Shown here piece after piece: positions 7,797-15,973 of a stretch of 31,195 bases of DNA (position 1 is the stretch's first letter; every line of letters starts with the position of its first letter). Origin of the DNA: an uncultured Alphaproteobacteria bacterium (lineage in GTDB: Bacteria; Pseudomonadota; Alphaproteobacteria; RUG11792). Below the pieces are notes generated by a model, which was not told the DNA's origin, did no database searches, and saw only the letters and a list, made by a program, of their open reading frames with translations. A program made the translations under genes and the position numbers. The stretch covers positions 1 to 31,195 of the forward strand of contig CAUDEV010000003.1 of assembly GCA_958448685.1 (NCBI GenBank), given 5' to 3'.

Positions 7797-10700
7797 ATGA
7801 GTTTAAAAAAGAGTCTTAATATGGTGAATAACGCAGAAGAAACGAAAGATTTTGATGCGATTAGAATTTCTATAGCAAGTCCTGAAGAAATACGTTCTTG
7901 GTCTTATGGAGAAGTAAAAAAACCAGAGACTATTAATTACAGGACGTTTAAGCCAGAACGTGACGGTTTGTTTTGTGCAAGAATATTTGGACCTGTTCGT
8001 GATTATGAATGTAATTGCGGACGTTATAAACGCATGAAATACAAAGGGATAGTTTGTGAAAAATGTGGAGTTGAAGTTACATTAAGTCGTGTTAGACGTG
8101 AGAGAATGGGGCATATTGAGCTAGCGGCTCCTGTTGTCCATGTTTGGTTTATGAAATCTATTCCAAGCAGAATTTCTATGATTCTCGATAAAGGAGTCAA
8201 AGAACTTGAGAAAATTTTATATTTTGAAAAATACGTTGTTTTAGAACCTGGTTTCAGTCATTTTAAATATCTTGAAAGTATTAGTGAGGAAGAATATCAG
8301 GATGCACTCGATAAATACGGTGAAGGATCTTTCACAGTAAGCATTGGTGCAGAAGCAATAAAAGAAATGCTTTCTGCAGTTAATCTTCAAGAAGAAATAA
8401 AAAAACTGAAAGAAGAGTTAGAAACAGGCGTTGTTGATATAAGAAAAAGAAAAATAGTAAAAAGATTAAAAATTTTACAAGCATTTTTAGACACAGGTGT
8501 AAAACCAGAGCATTTGGTATTGACAGTTTTACCTGTTATTCCGCCTGAATTAAGACCTCTTGTTCCTTTGGAAGGGGGAAGGTTTGCAACTAGCGATTTA
8601 AATGATCTTTATAGAAGGGTAATCAACAGAAATAATAGATTGAAGAGGCTTATAGAACTGAGAGCTCCGGATATTATTATTCGAAATGAAAAGAGAATGC
8701 TCCAGGAATCTGTTGATGCTTTGTTTGATAACAAGCGCAGAGGAGCAAAAGCTATTGTTGGAGCGAATAAGAGACCTTTAAAATCTTTGGCCGATATGCT
8801 GAAAGGAAAACAAGGCCGTTTTAGACAAAACTTATTAGGAAAACGTGTTGACTATTCTGGACGTTCTGTTATTGTTGTTGGTCCTGAATTAAAACTTCAC
8901 CAATGTGGACTTCCAAAGAAAATGGCCTTGGAATTATTCAGGCCTTTCGTCTATGCAAAGCTAGAAAAATATGGATTGGCAAGTACTTTGAAATCAGCGA
9001 AAAGGATGATTGAAAAAGATAGACCTGAAGTTTGGGATATTCTTGAAGAAGTCATAAGGGAGCATCCTGTTCTTCTGAATCGTGCTCCGACTCTTCACAG
9101 ACTTAGTATACAAGCATTTGAACCTGTTTTAATTGAAGGAAAGGCTATCCAACTTCATCCATTGGTTTGTACAGCATTTAACGCAGACTTTGACGGAGAC
9201 CAAATGGCTGTTCATGTTCCTTTATCTCCAGAAGCGCAATTGGAAGCAAGAATATTAATGCTTTCTACCAACAATATTTTGAGCCCTTCAAGTGGAAAAC
9301 CTATAGTTGTTCCATCAAAGGATATTGTATTGGGGGTTTATTATTTATCTATGATAGTTGAAGGTTCGAAAAATGAAGGGATTGCACTTGCTAACTTAAG
9401 TGAGATAATGTATGCCTTAGAAAATAAAGTAGTTACATATCACACAAAAATAAAAACAAGAGTTCCATATTACAAAGAAGATGGAACAATTGAATATAAG
9501 ATGTTAGAAACAACTCCTGGACGTGTGATAATAAGTCAAGTTTTGCCGCATCATCACATGATTAAATTCGATTCAGTTAATAAGATTTTAACTTCTTCAG
9601 ATATTGGAGGATTAATTGATGAGATTTATTTCCATTGTGGACAGAAAGTTACTGCAATCTTTGTTGACCATATTATGGGACTTGGTTTCAAATATATGAC
9701 AAAGGCTGGAATTTCTTATGGTAAAGATGATCTTGTTATTCCTGCAGAAAAGAAAAAACTTGTTGCAGAAACTGAAAAGATTGTTAATGAATTTGAGCAA
9801 CAATATCTTGATGGATTTATCACACAAGGTGAAAAATACAACAAAGTTGTTGATGCGTGGAACAAATGTGGTGACAAAGTGGCTGATGCGTTGATGGCCG
9901 CAGTTTCTCACACAAAGAAAGGTGAACAACCGAACTCAGTTTATATGATGGTTCATTCAAAAGCTAGAGGATCTATGGCTCAGTTGAAACAATCAGCTGG
10001 TATGAGGGGTTTGATGGCAAAGCCTACAGGTGAAATTATTGAAACTCCAATTGTTTCCAACTTCAAAGAAGGATTGACTGTTCTTGAATACTTTATTTCG
10101 ACGCACGGTAGCCGTAAAGGTCTGACTGACACAGCATTAAAAACTGCAAACTCAGGTTATTTGACAAGAAGACTAGTTGATGTTGCAAATGATTGTATTA
10201 TCACAGAGGAAGATTGCGGAACATCAAAAGGTTTATTAATGAAGCCTGTTTATGACGGATCTAATGTTGTTTTGACATTGAGAGAAAGGATTTTAGGACG
10301 TTTTGCAGCAAGTGATATTATTAATCCGAATAATGGAACATTAATAGTTCCAAAAGGTGGTTATATAGATGAATATAAAGCGAATAATATAATAGATGCT
10401 GGTATTGATGAAGTTTTGGTTAGATCTCCAGTGACTTGTGAAAGTGATCATGGTGTTTGTTCGAAATGTTATGGAAGGGATTTAGCTCGAGGAACAGTTG
10501 TTGGAGTTGGAGAAGCTGTTGGTGTTATTGCCGCTCAGTCAATTGGAGAACCTGGAACTCAGCTTACTATGAGAACATTCCATATTGGAGGTGCTGCTCA
10601 AAACAGTTCGGAACAATCCGGAATTGAAGCTTCTATGGATGCTAGAGTTTCGTTTAAAAACATGACAGCTGCGCAAAACAGTTCTGGAGAAACTATAGTT

Positions 10701-11945
10701 ATTTCCAGAAAATCAGAAATTGCTTTAATTGATTCAAATGGAAGAGAAAGACTGTCTTATAAAGTTCCATATGGTGCAAAATTGAGAGTTTCACCAGGAG
10801 ATGCTGTTAAAGTTGGACAAGTTTTGGCAGAATGGGATCCTTATACAACACCTGTTATTTGTGAAAAAGAAGGTTATGCGAAATTTGTTGATTTGATAGA
10901 TGGACAATCATTGAGAGAGGTTGTCGATGAATCAACTGGTATATCTAATAAAGTCGTTGTCGATTGGAAGCAATCTTCAAGCACGGCAAATTACAGACCT
11001 ATGATTTCATTAGTTAATGAAAAAGGAAAACCTGTAATGCTTTCTAATAAGATCGAAGCAAGGTATTTCTTATCTATTGATTCTGTTATAAATATCGATG
11101 ACGGTGCAAAAGTTAAAGCTGGTGACATTATAGCTAGAATTCCAAAGGATGTCGTAAAGACTAGAGATATTACCGGTGGTTTGCCAAGAATTTCTGAATT
11201 ATTTGAGGCCAGATTGCCGAAAGATCCTGCGATTCTCGCAGATATAGATGGACATATTGAGTTTGGAAAAGAACATAAAACTAAGAGACGTCTTATTGTT
11301 GTTCCTGATGAGGGAACAATGCAAAAACCTATGGAATACTTGGTTTCAAAAGGAAGATCCATTGTTGTTCATGAAGGCGATTATGTCAGAAGAGGGGATA
11401 TGCTTGTTGATGGCAATGTCGCGTTGCAGGATATATTGAGAATTCTTGGCGTTGAAGATATGGCTTTATACTTAGTTAATGAAGTACAGCAAGTTTATAG
11501 ATTGCAAGGTGTTCCAATTAATGATAAGCACGTTGAAATCATAGTACGTCAAATGCTCCAAAAACGTGAAATAAAAGATCCTGGAGATTCAACTTATATC
11601 ATGGGTGATGAAATTGATAAGGATGATTTGATTACGGTAAATACGGAATTACTGAAGGAGGGTAAGAGACCTATCGTAGCAACATATGTTTTGCAAGGTA
11701 TCACACGAGCATCTTTACACACTAAGTCATTTATATCTGCGGCATCTTTCCAAGAAACAACTCGCGTTTTAACGGAAGCTGCGATTTGTGGAAGAGTGGA
11801 TTACCTAACTGGTTTGAAAGAAAATGTCATAGTTGGAAGACTAATGCCGGCTGGAACTGGAGGGGTATATAGAAAGTGGAAAGAGGAAGCAAGATTAGCT
11901 CAATTGAAACGGGATCAAGAAGCTTTCTCAAACAATGATTATTGA
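7797..11945 (+). CDS. rpoC: DNA-directed RNA polymerase subunit beta'
   Basis: The 1382-residue catalytic subunit. It has the N-terminal zinc ribbon CNCGRYKRMKYKGIVCEKC (about residues 72-90), the clamp and lid (LLGKRVDYSGRSVIVVGPEL), the Mg-binding catalytic loop NADFDGDQMAVH (about 462-473), the bridge/trigger helix region (MAKPTGEIIETPI and HIGGAAQ), the second zinc site formed by DCGT near 807 and CESDHGVCSKC near 880, and the C-terminal RLMPAGTGG motif. I choose ATG 7797, 10 nt after TAGGAG (7781-7786). The reading from TTG 7788 adds three residues and lies too near that site. The last 11 nt overlap ruvX. Confidence 0.99.
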   Translation: MSLKKSLNMVNNAEETKDFDAIRISIASPEEIRSWSYGEVKKPETINYRTFKPERDGLFCARIFGPVRDYECNCGRYKRMKYKGIVCEKCGVEVTLSRVRRERMGHIELAAPVVHVWFMKSIPSRISMILDKGVKELEKILYFEKYVVLEPGFSHFKYLESISEEEYQDALDKYGEGSFTVSIGAEAIKEMLSAVNLQEEIKKLKEELETGVVDIRKRKIVKRLKILQAFLDTGVKPEHLVLTVLPVIPPELRPLVPLEGGRFATSDLNDLYRRVINRNNRLKRLIELRAPDIIIRNEKRMLQESVDALFDNKRRGAKAIVGANKRPLKSLADMLKGKQGRFRQNLLGKRVDYSGRSVIVVGPELKLHQCGLPKKMALELFRPFVYAKLEKYGLASTLKSAKRMIEKDRPEVWDILEEVIREHPVLLNRAPTLHRLSIQAFEPVLIEGKAIQLHPLVCTAFNADFDGDQMAVHVPLSPEAQLEARILMLSTNNILSPSSGKPIVVPSKDIVLGVYYLSMIVEGSKNEGIALANLSEIMYALENKVVTYHTKIKTRVPYYKEDGTIEYKMLETTPGRVIISQVLPHHHMIKFDSVNKILTSSDIGGLIDEIYFHCGQKVTAIFVDHIMGLGFKYMTKAGISYGKDDLVIPAEKKKLVAETEKIVNEFEQQYLDGFITQGEKYNKVVDAWNKCGDKVADALMAAVSHTKKGEQPNSVYMMVHSKARGSMAQLKQSAGMRGLMAKPTGEIIETPIVSNFKEGLTVLEYFISTHGSRKGLTDTALKTANSGYLTRRLVDVANDCIITEEDCGTSKGLLMKPVYDGSNVVLTLRERILGRFAASDIINPNNGTLIVPKGGYIDEYKANNIIDAGIDEVLVRSPVTCESDHGVCSKCYGRDLARGTVVGVGEAVGVIAAQSIGEPGTQLTMRTFHIGGAAQNSSEQSGIEASMDARVSFKNMTAAQNSSGETIVISRKSEIALIDSNGRERLSYKVPYGAKLRVSPGDAVKVGQVLAEWDPYTTPVICEKEGYAKFVDLIDGQSLREVVDESTGISNKVVVDWKQSSSTANYRPMISLVNEKGKPVMLSNKIEARYFLSIDSVINIDDGAKVKAGDIIARIPKDVVKTRDITGGLPRISELFEARLPKDPAILADIDGHIEFGKEHKTKRRLIVVPDEGTMQKPMEYLVSKGRSIVVHEGDYVRRGDMLVDGNVALQDILRILGVEDMALYLVNEVQQVYRLQGVPINDKHVEIIVRQMLQKREIKDPGDSTYIMGDEIDKDDLITVNTELLKEGKRPIVATYVLQGITRASLHTKSFISAASFQETTRVLTEAAICGRVDYLTGLKENVIVGRLMPAGTGGVYRKWKEEARLAQLKRDQEAFSNNDY

Positions 11946-12417
11946 TAATCCAAAAGAGCTTTGTTATTCTGATTATGTAGGAAATAACAGAGCTCTTTGT
12001 TTTGATTATGGAGATAAGAGGGTAGGGGTAGCTGTTTCAGATATCAATTGGATGATAGCTTCTCCTTTAAAAACATTTCCTAGTCACGGAATTTTTAATA
12101 ATATATTTAACATTTTTAATGAATACCAAATTGCTGTTATTATTATAGGAGCTCCAAGGACTTTGTCTGGAATTTCGAATGGGAAACAGTTTGAAAAGGT
12201 AAAAAAATTTACTTTGAAATTGGAAGAATTAATAAACGAAAGAGCTCTTGATTTAAAAATAATTTATTGGGATGAAAGATTTAGTTCTGTTGCAGCTAAT
12301 CGTTATCTTGATGAAGCAGAAATGTCCATTTCTAAAAGAAAAAATAATATAGACAAAATAGCTGCAAGTTTTATATTGCAGGGCTTTCTCAATTTTGTTG
12401 CCATGCGATTGATATAA
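11935..12417 (+). CDS. ruvX: Putative pre-16S rRNA nuclease / Holliday junction resolvase-like YqgF
   Basis: YqgF/RuvX family RNase H-fold protein, known as the pre-16S rRNA 5'-end nuclease in E. coli. The 160 residues show the family hallmarks: ALCFDYGDKRVGVAVSD (about 20-36) with the first metal-binding Asp, VIIIGAPRTLSG (about 70-81) for the usual VGLP strand, YWDERFSS with the DER motif (about 114-121), and a C-terminal DKIAASFILQGFL helix. It starts 11 nt inside rpoC in another frame with no convincing Shine-Dalgarno, so translational coupling to rpoC is likely. Length is slightly above the family's usual 135-160 because of an N-terminal extension of about 18 residues; a downstream start would cut the first catalytic strand. 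Confidence 0.93.
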   Translation: MIIDNPKELCYSDYVGNNRALCFDYGDKRVGVAVSDINWMIASPLKTFPSHGIFNNIFNIFNEYQIAVIIIGAPRTLSGISNGKQFEKVKKFTLKLEELINERALDLKIIYWDERFSSVAANRYLDEAEMSISKRKNNIDKIAASFILQGFLNFVAMRLI

Positions 12418-12490
12418 TTTTATTGTTCTAGTAAAAATAAGTTTGTTTCTTTAATAAATAATTAACTTTTCTGAAGTATAATATAATTAT

Positions 12491-12613
12491 GGTGGATCTA
12501 TAAATGTTTCGGAAAAGTTTTTTTGCAAGGTATTTTGAATTTTTCGAAACAATAAATGTTTTTTGCAGTTGATAGTATTTCGCGAACTATTGAAGCAGTG
12601 TATGAGATCCACC
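12491..12613 (+). ncRNA. Candidate structured RNA (three stems) between ruvX and recA
   Basis: The 308-nt gap before recA has no ORF but can fold into a closed multibranch structure. P1 pairs GGTGGATCT (12491-12499) with AGATCCACC (12605-12613), 9 bp perfect. P2 is a 12-bp stem TGTTTCGGAAAA (12505-12516) with TTTTTCGAAACA (12540-12551), one G-U. P3 pairs TTGATAGT (12569-12576) with ACTATTGA (12586-12593). TATAAT boxes at 12477-12482 and 12482-12487 stand just upstream and could set a start near 12491; the -35 is weak. I do not recognise the family: it lacks the hallmarks I know for SRP RNA, tmRNA or RNase P RNA, and it is more branched than 6S RNA. No clear terminator follows. It could also be a recA 5' leader. 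Confidence 0.5.
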
Positions 12614-12663
12614 TATTCTATTTGCAATAAGAAACAGAATTTGAAAATTTAGTAAGAAAAATA

Positions 12664-12693
12664 TTGCAGGACAAAAGAGTAAAAAGGTACAAT
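12664..12693 (+). promoter_or_regulatory. Probable recA promoter
   Basis: TTGCAG (12664-12669) and TACAAT (12688-12693) are separated by 18 nt, placing a start near 12700, about 25 nt before the recA ATG. I looked for the alphaproteobacterial SOS box (GTTC-N7-GTTC or its complement) in the gap and did not find one. Confidence 0.6.
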
Positions 12694-12725
12694 TTATATA
12701 TAAGCTGTTAATTAAATATTATTAG

Positions 12726-13766
12726 ATGAGTGTTGATAAAAATAAAGCTTTAGATGCGGCATTGCAACAAATAGAGCGCATTTTTGGCCGTGGATCAGTC
12801 ATGAAATTAGGACAAAGAGAAGTGATAGAAATAGAAGCAATTTCTACGGGGTCAATAGGTCTTGATCTTGCTCTTGGAATTGGAGGATTTCCTAAAGGAA
12901 GGATTATAGAGGTTTATGGCCCGGAATCGTCAGGAAAAACAACTTTAGCGCTTCATGTTATTGCAAATGCTCAAAAAAATGGAGGGAATTGTGCTTTTAT
13001 AGATGCCGAGCATGCTTTAGATCCTGTTTATGCTAAAAAGCTTCATATAGATATAGATAATTTAATAATTTCACAACCGGATACAGGTGAGCAAGCATTG
13101 GAAATAGCTGACACACTTGTAAGAAGCGGAGCTATAGATGTTTTGGTTGTTGATAGTGTTGCAGCCCTTGTTCCAAAGGCTGAATTAGAAGGAGATATGG
13201 GAGATTCCCATATGGGATTGCAAGCAAGACTTATGAGTCAAGCTCTAAGGAAATTGACTGGATCTATTTCAAGAACAAATTGTATGGTGATATTTATCAA
13301 CCAAATTCGTCAGAAAATAGGAATCATGTTTGGAAATCCTGAAACAACAACAGGAGGAAACGCTTTGAAGTTCTACGCTTCTGTTAGATTGGATATAAGA
13401 AGGACAGGAGCTATAAAAGACAAGGATGAAATGCTTGGGAATCAAACAAGAGTGAAGGTAGTGAAAAACAAATTGGCACCACCTTTCAAAGTTGTCGATT
13501 TTGATATTATGTATGGAGAAGGGATCTCAAAAACCGGAGAATTAATAGATTTGGGAGTTATTGCTGGAATAATTGAGAAAGCTGGTTCATGGTACTCATA
13601 TAAAGATATCAGACTTGGACAAGGAAAGGAATCTGCAAGAACTTATTTAAAAGAAAATCCTGAAGTTGCCAATGAGATAGAAAAAACAATAAGAGCAAAC
13701 TCCGGAATGTTTGCAGATACTTTGACTGGAGAAATGCTAGATGACAAATCTGATTCAGAAGAATAA
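12726..13766 (+). CDS. recA: Recombinase RecA
   Basis: ATP-dependent strand-exchange protein and SOS co-protease in the cytoplasm. The 346-residue product has Walker A GPESSGKT (residues 65-72), the Walker B strand IDVLVVDSVAAL (about 138-149), the L1 DNA loop around EGDMGDSHMGLQARLMSQALR, and the L2 region with FINQIRQKIGIMFGNPETTT and GGNALKFYASVRLDIRR. It ends in the usual acidic tail (DDKSDSEE). ATG 12726 follows a TAG in the same frame immediately upstream (12723-12725), so the start is fixed, but there is no good Shine-Dalgarno sequence. The end overlaps lpxI by 26 nt. No SOS box is visible upstream. Confidence 0.99.
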   Translation: MSVDKNKALDAALQQIERIFGRGSVMKLGQREVIEIEAISTGSIGLDLALGIGGFPKGRIIEVYGPESSGKTTLALHVIANAQKNGGNCAFIDAEHALDPVYAKKLHIDIDNLIISQPDTGEQALEIADTLVRSGAIDVLVVDSVAALVPKAELEGDMGDSHMGLQARLMSQALRKLTGSISRTNCMVIFINQIRQKIGIMFGNPETTTGGNALKFYASVRLDIRRTGAIKDKDEMLGNQTRVKVVKNKLAPPFKVVDFDIMYGEGISKTGELIDLGVIAGIIEKAGSWYSYKDIRLGQGKESARTYLKENPEVANEIEKTIRANSGMFADTLTGEMLDDKSDSEE

Positions 13767-14565
13767 TTCAAAACGGATAATATCAATAATTGCAGGAGGT
13801 GGAGATCTTCCATTAAAGATTATTGAAAAATTAGATAATTTGAATATTGATCATAATGTTATTTCTTTGTATGGTTTCGGTCCTGAAAATTATCCACAAT
13901 TTAAAATCGGAGAAATAGGGAAAGTTTTGGAATTTATAAAATCCAAAGGAACAACAGATATTATATTTTGCGGAAATGTCAAAAGACCAAGTTTATTTTC
14001 GTTGAATCTAGATTTTGTCGGAAGAAAATGGCTAAAGGCATTGGGATTAAAAGCTTTTCTTGGAGATAACACTTTATTGAAAGGGATAAAGGAGTTATTA
14101 AAAAAAGAGGGCTTAAATGTCCTGAGCCCTCAAAGTATTCTTGAAACTCTCCTGACTCCAAAAGGTGTTTTGACAGAGATAGTTCCTTCAGATCAGAATT
14201 TGCAAGATATAGCACGAGGTATATTTGTTTTGAACACTATGTCAAGAGCAGATGTTGGACAAGCTGTTATCGTGCAAGAAGGTATAGTTTTAGGAATTGA
14301 AGCAGCAGAAGGAACGCAATGCTTGATAGAACGTTGCAAAGACTTGAAATTAACAGAAAAAAAGGGGGGAGTTTTAGTAAAAACCTCTAAAATAAATCAA
14401 GAGCAAGCTATTGATCTTCCAACAATTGGAAAAAATACAATATTACAAGCAGAGTATGCAAAATTATCAGGAATTGCAATTGGAGCTTCGCAATCTCAAA
14501 TCATAGATTATAACGAAACAATAAAACTCGCAAATGAGAGACATATTTTCGTAATAGGAGTATAA
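13741..14565 (+). CDS. lpxI: UDP-2,3-diacylglucosamine pyrophosphatase LpxI
   Basis: LpxI hydrolyses UDP-2,3-diacylglucosamine to lipid X plus UMP in lipid A synthesis, replacing LpxH in most alphaproteobacteria. The 274 residues show the family (formerly DUF1009) pattern: N-terminal IISIIAGGGDLPLKI (about 13-27), the FCGNVKRPS strand, LGDNTLLKGI, and the C-terminal domain with ADVGQAVIVQEGIVLGIEAAEG (read in two parts, about 177-198), LPTIGKNT and a final AKLSGIAIG segment. ATG 13741 lies within the last codons of recA with GGAG (13728-13731) 9 nt upstream, so it is probably translated from the recA transcript. Presence implies the bacterium makes or made lipid A. dsbB follows 3 nt later. 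Confidence 0.93.
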   Translation: MTNLIQKNNSKRIISIIAGGGDLPLKIIEKLDNLNIDHNVISLYGFGPENYPQFKIGEIGKVLEFIKSKGTTDIIFCGNVKRPSLFSLNLDFVGRKWLKALGLKAFLGDNTLLKGIKELLKKEGLNVLSPQSILETLLTPKGVLTEIVPSDQNLQDIARGIFVLNTMSRADVGQAVIVQEGIVLGIEAAEGTQCLIERCKDLKLTEKKGGVLVKTSKINQEQAIDLPTIGKNTILQAEYAKLSGIAIGASQSQIIDYNETIKLANERHIFVIGV

Positions 14566-14568
14566 ATT

Positions 14569-15039
14569 ATGATATTCAGATTATCTGTTATACATATTTT
14601 TATTGCGGTTTTTTCATTTTGTTTATTCCTTGTATCTTTATCTGCTCAATTATTTGGGAATATGGAACCATGTCAGTTATGTTTAATCACTAGATATTTA
14701 TTTTTATTAATTGCTATGTTTTCTCTTTTTTCAATTCATTATAAATATTTAAAATTCATTTTGATCTTTTTAATATCAAGTTTGTTTGTATTTTCTTTAT
14801 ATCATTTAGGGGTGGAAAATCATTGGTGGCAAGGACCTCAGAGTTGCATTTCAGAGCTTCCAAGTTTATCGAATATCGATGCACTAATAGAAACTAATAA
14901 AGTCTTTTGTGATAGAGCAAATTGGATGATATTTGGAATATCATCAACTTTTTGGAGTTTTTTGGCGTCTTCATTTTTGGCTTGGCTTATTTCTATATCA
15001 TATGTGTTGGATTATTACTTAAAGAAATTTGATGACTGA
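14569..15039 (+). CDS. dsbB: Disulfide bond formation protein B
   Basis: Inner-membrane quinone reductase that reoxidizes DsbA. The 156 residues predict four membrane helices. The first periplasmic cysteine pair is PCQLC (C35, C38) after helix 1. The second pair is C93 in GVENHWWQGPQSC and C114 in VFCDRANW, matching the alphaproteobacterial DsbB pattern, with the Arg that follows the first pair at R42. GGAG at 14557-14560 is 8 nt before the ATG. It overlaps the next gene by 8 nt. No dsbA is in the window; the cysteine-rich and CPYC-containing secreted proteins encoded further on (22965 and 18278) would be plausible clients or partners of this pathway. Confidence 0.9.
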   Translation: MIFRLSVIHIFIAVFSFCLFLVSLSAQLFGNMEPCQLCLITRYLFLLIAMFSLFSIHYKYLKFILIFLISSLFVFSLYHLGVENHWWQGPQSCISELPSLSNIDALIETNKVFCDRANWMIFGISSTFWSFLASSFLAWLISISYVLDYYLKKFDD

Positions 15040-15418
15040 AGAAAGAACAGATGCACCATTCTTATCCAAATTTAATCGAGATTCAGTTTATTTAAGTTCT
15101 GAAAATGAGCTTTGTGAATCAATAATAAATGAGATAGGTAATATACTATCTTCGAAATTGAAGACATTTGATAAGAATGAGAAATCACCGTTTTCTTATG
15201 GCATTCGAGATTTACAATCAATTGATAATTCAGTAGACGCTCTTGATGAATTTAAAATACATTGTATGGAACAAATATTGCGTTATGAACCTCGAATTGA
15301 AGATCTTTATATCAGTGAATGCAATATAAATAAAATGAATCAAACGTTAGAAATAGAATTATTTTGCAAAATAAAAGGAAAAAATCAAAATTTATCCACA
15401 AAAATTTCTATAGGTTAA
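15032..15418 (+). CDS. gp25/TssE-like baseplate protein (type VI secretion or phage-tail type)
   Basis: A 128-residue protein resembling the GPW/gp25 family, the baseplate wedge protein of contractile tails (TssE in type VI secretion). It has an N-terminal helix (ENELCESIINEIGNILSSKL), then SPFSYGIRDLQSID matching the family's 'YG..D' turn, then the family core in HCMEQILRYEPRIEDLYI, where EPR is the diagnostic triad, and a terminal beta segment (LEIELFCKIKG). I start at ATG 15032; TTG 15029 is also possible. It overlaps dsbB by 8 nt and precedes the next ORF by 3 nt. No other sheath, tube or ATPase gene is present, so it is isolated from its system here. Confidence 0.6.
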   Translation: MTEERTDAPFLSKFNRDSVYLSSENELCESIINEIGNILSSKLKTFDKNEKSPFSYGIRDLQSIDNSVDALDEFKIHCMEQILRYEPRIEDLYISECNINKMNQTLEIELFCKIKGKNQNLSTKISIG

Positions 15419-15421
15419 TTA

Positions 15422-15634
15422 GTGAAAAAGGCTGTGTTATTAAAGACTTTATGTAAAGCTATTTGTTATTATAACCTTGATCCTTTGATTCATATGCGAT
15501 ATTTAGATTCAATTTCAAATGAAGTTTTTATAATTAATTTAGCACCTTGTGAGTTATCATTTGAAAAACCATTGTTATTAAAATATTCAGTTAATTATTT
15601 AAGTTTTCCCGCTAAGAATGTCATAATAAATTAG
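15422..15634 (+). CDS. Small ORF, possibly an N-terminal fragment of TssG
   Basis: A 70-residue ORF from GTG 15422, 3 nt after the gp25/TssE-like gene. I do not recognise it with confidence. Its end, LLLKYSVNYLSFPAKNVI, resembles the 'I.F.....L.FP...I' strand typical of the N-terminal part of TssG, whose full length is above 300 residues. If so this is a truncated TssG, and TssF, which normally lies between, is missing. The stop codon overlaps the terminator stem at 15633, so no further gene is translated from this transcript. It could equally be an unrelated small protein. Confidence 0.35.
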   Translation: MKKAVLLKTLCKAICYYNLDPLIHMRYLDSISNEVFIINLAPCELSFEKPLLLKYSVNYLSFPAKNVIIN

Positions 15635-15670
15635 AGCAATGAAAAATATTATTTATTAGATTGCTCTTTT
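15633..15670 (+). terminator. Rho-independent terminator closing the recA-lpxI-dsbB run
   Basis: AGAGCAAT (15633-15640) pairs with ATTGCTCT (15660-15667), 8 bp, with a long AT-rich loop, followed by TTT. The upstream arm includes the stop codon of the preceding ORF. Confidence 0.65.
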
Positions 15671-15902
15671 GGTAACAATAACATTTAATTTGATAATATA
15701 AAAATTTTTAAGTCCCATAAAAGTTCCTAAAATTTAATTAGATAACCTGCTTGTTTCCAAAAACAAGCGGATTCGCTCGTACATTTCCTTCTGTTCAGGC
15801 TATTTGCCAGGAGTCTATCTACCTTCAATGCTTTTCTGTTTAACAATTTTCTCAAATTGTATTATTAATTCATTGCTCACATTATTGCATTCCCGGAGTG
15901 AA
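15671..15902. other. Intergenic stretch without a recognisable gene
   Basis: No ORF of note. It contains a perfect 8-bp hairpin, GCTTGTTT (15749-15756) with AAACAAGC (15761-15768). It also contains a 13-nt word AAGTCCCATAAAA (15710-15722), which recurs inverted at 17181-17193 inside block R of the dispersed repeat, so the LRR pseudogene lies between the two. The minus strand has short peptide-like stretches but stops break them; I assign no function. Confidence 0.4.
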
Positions 15903-15970
15903 AAAACCGCAATAGGAGCCTTTTGTGATTGGCAGAACATCAATAAAATTTAGCTCCTTCGGCTCCTATT
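15903..15970 (-). terminator. Terminator of the LRR pseudogene
   Basis: On the minus strand AATAGGAGCC (15970-15961) pairs perfectly with GGCTCCTATT (15920-15911), 10 bp, with a 40-nt loop, followed by GCGGTTTTTT. It begins 3 nt after the stop codon of the LRR reading frame, which fits a real gene end. Confidence 0.65.
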
Positions 15971-15973
15971 TGA

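Noticed and set aside
12491..12613. Identification as SRP RNA, tmRNA, RNase P RNA or 6S RNA
   Set aside because: No GGAA-capped SRP helix, no tRNA-like half, no RNase P core words, and the branching differs from the long single hairpin of 6S RNA. Left unassigned.
12418..12725. An alphaproteobacterial SOS box before recA
   Set aside because: No GTTC-N7-GTTC pair or its complement was found.
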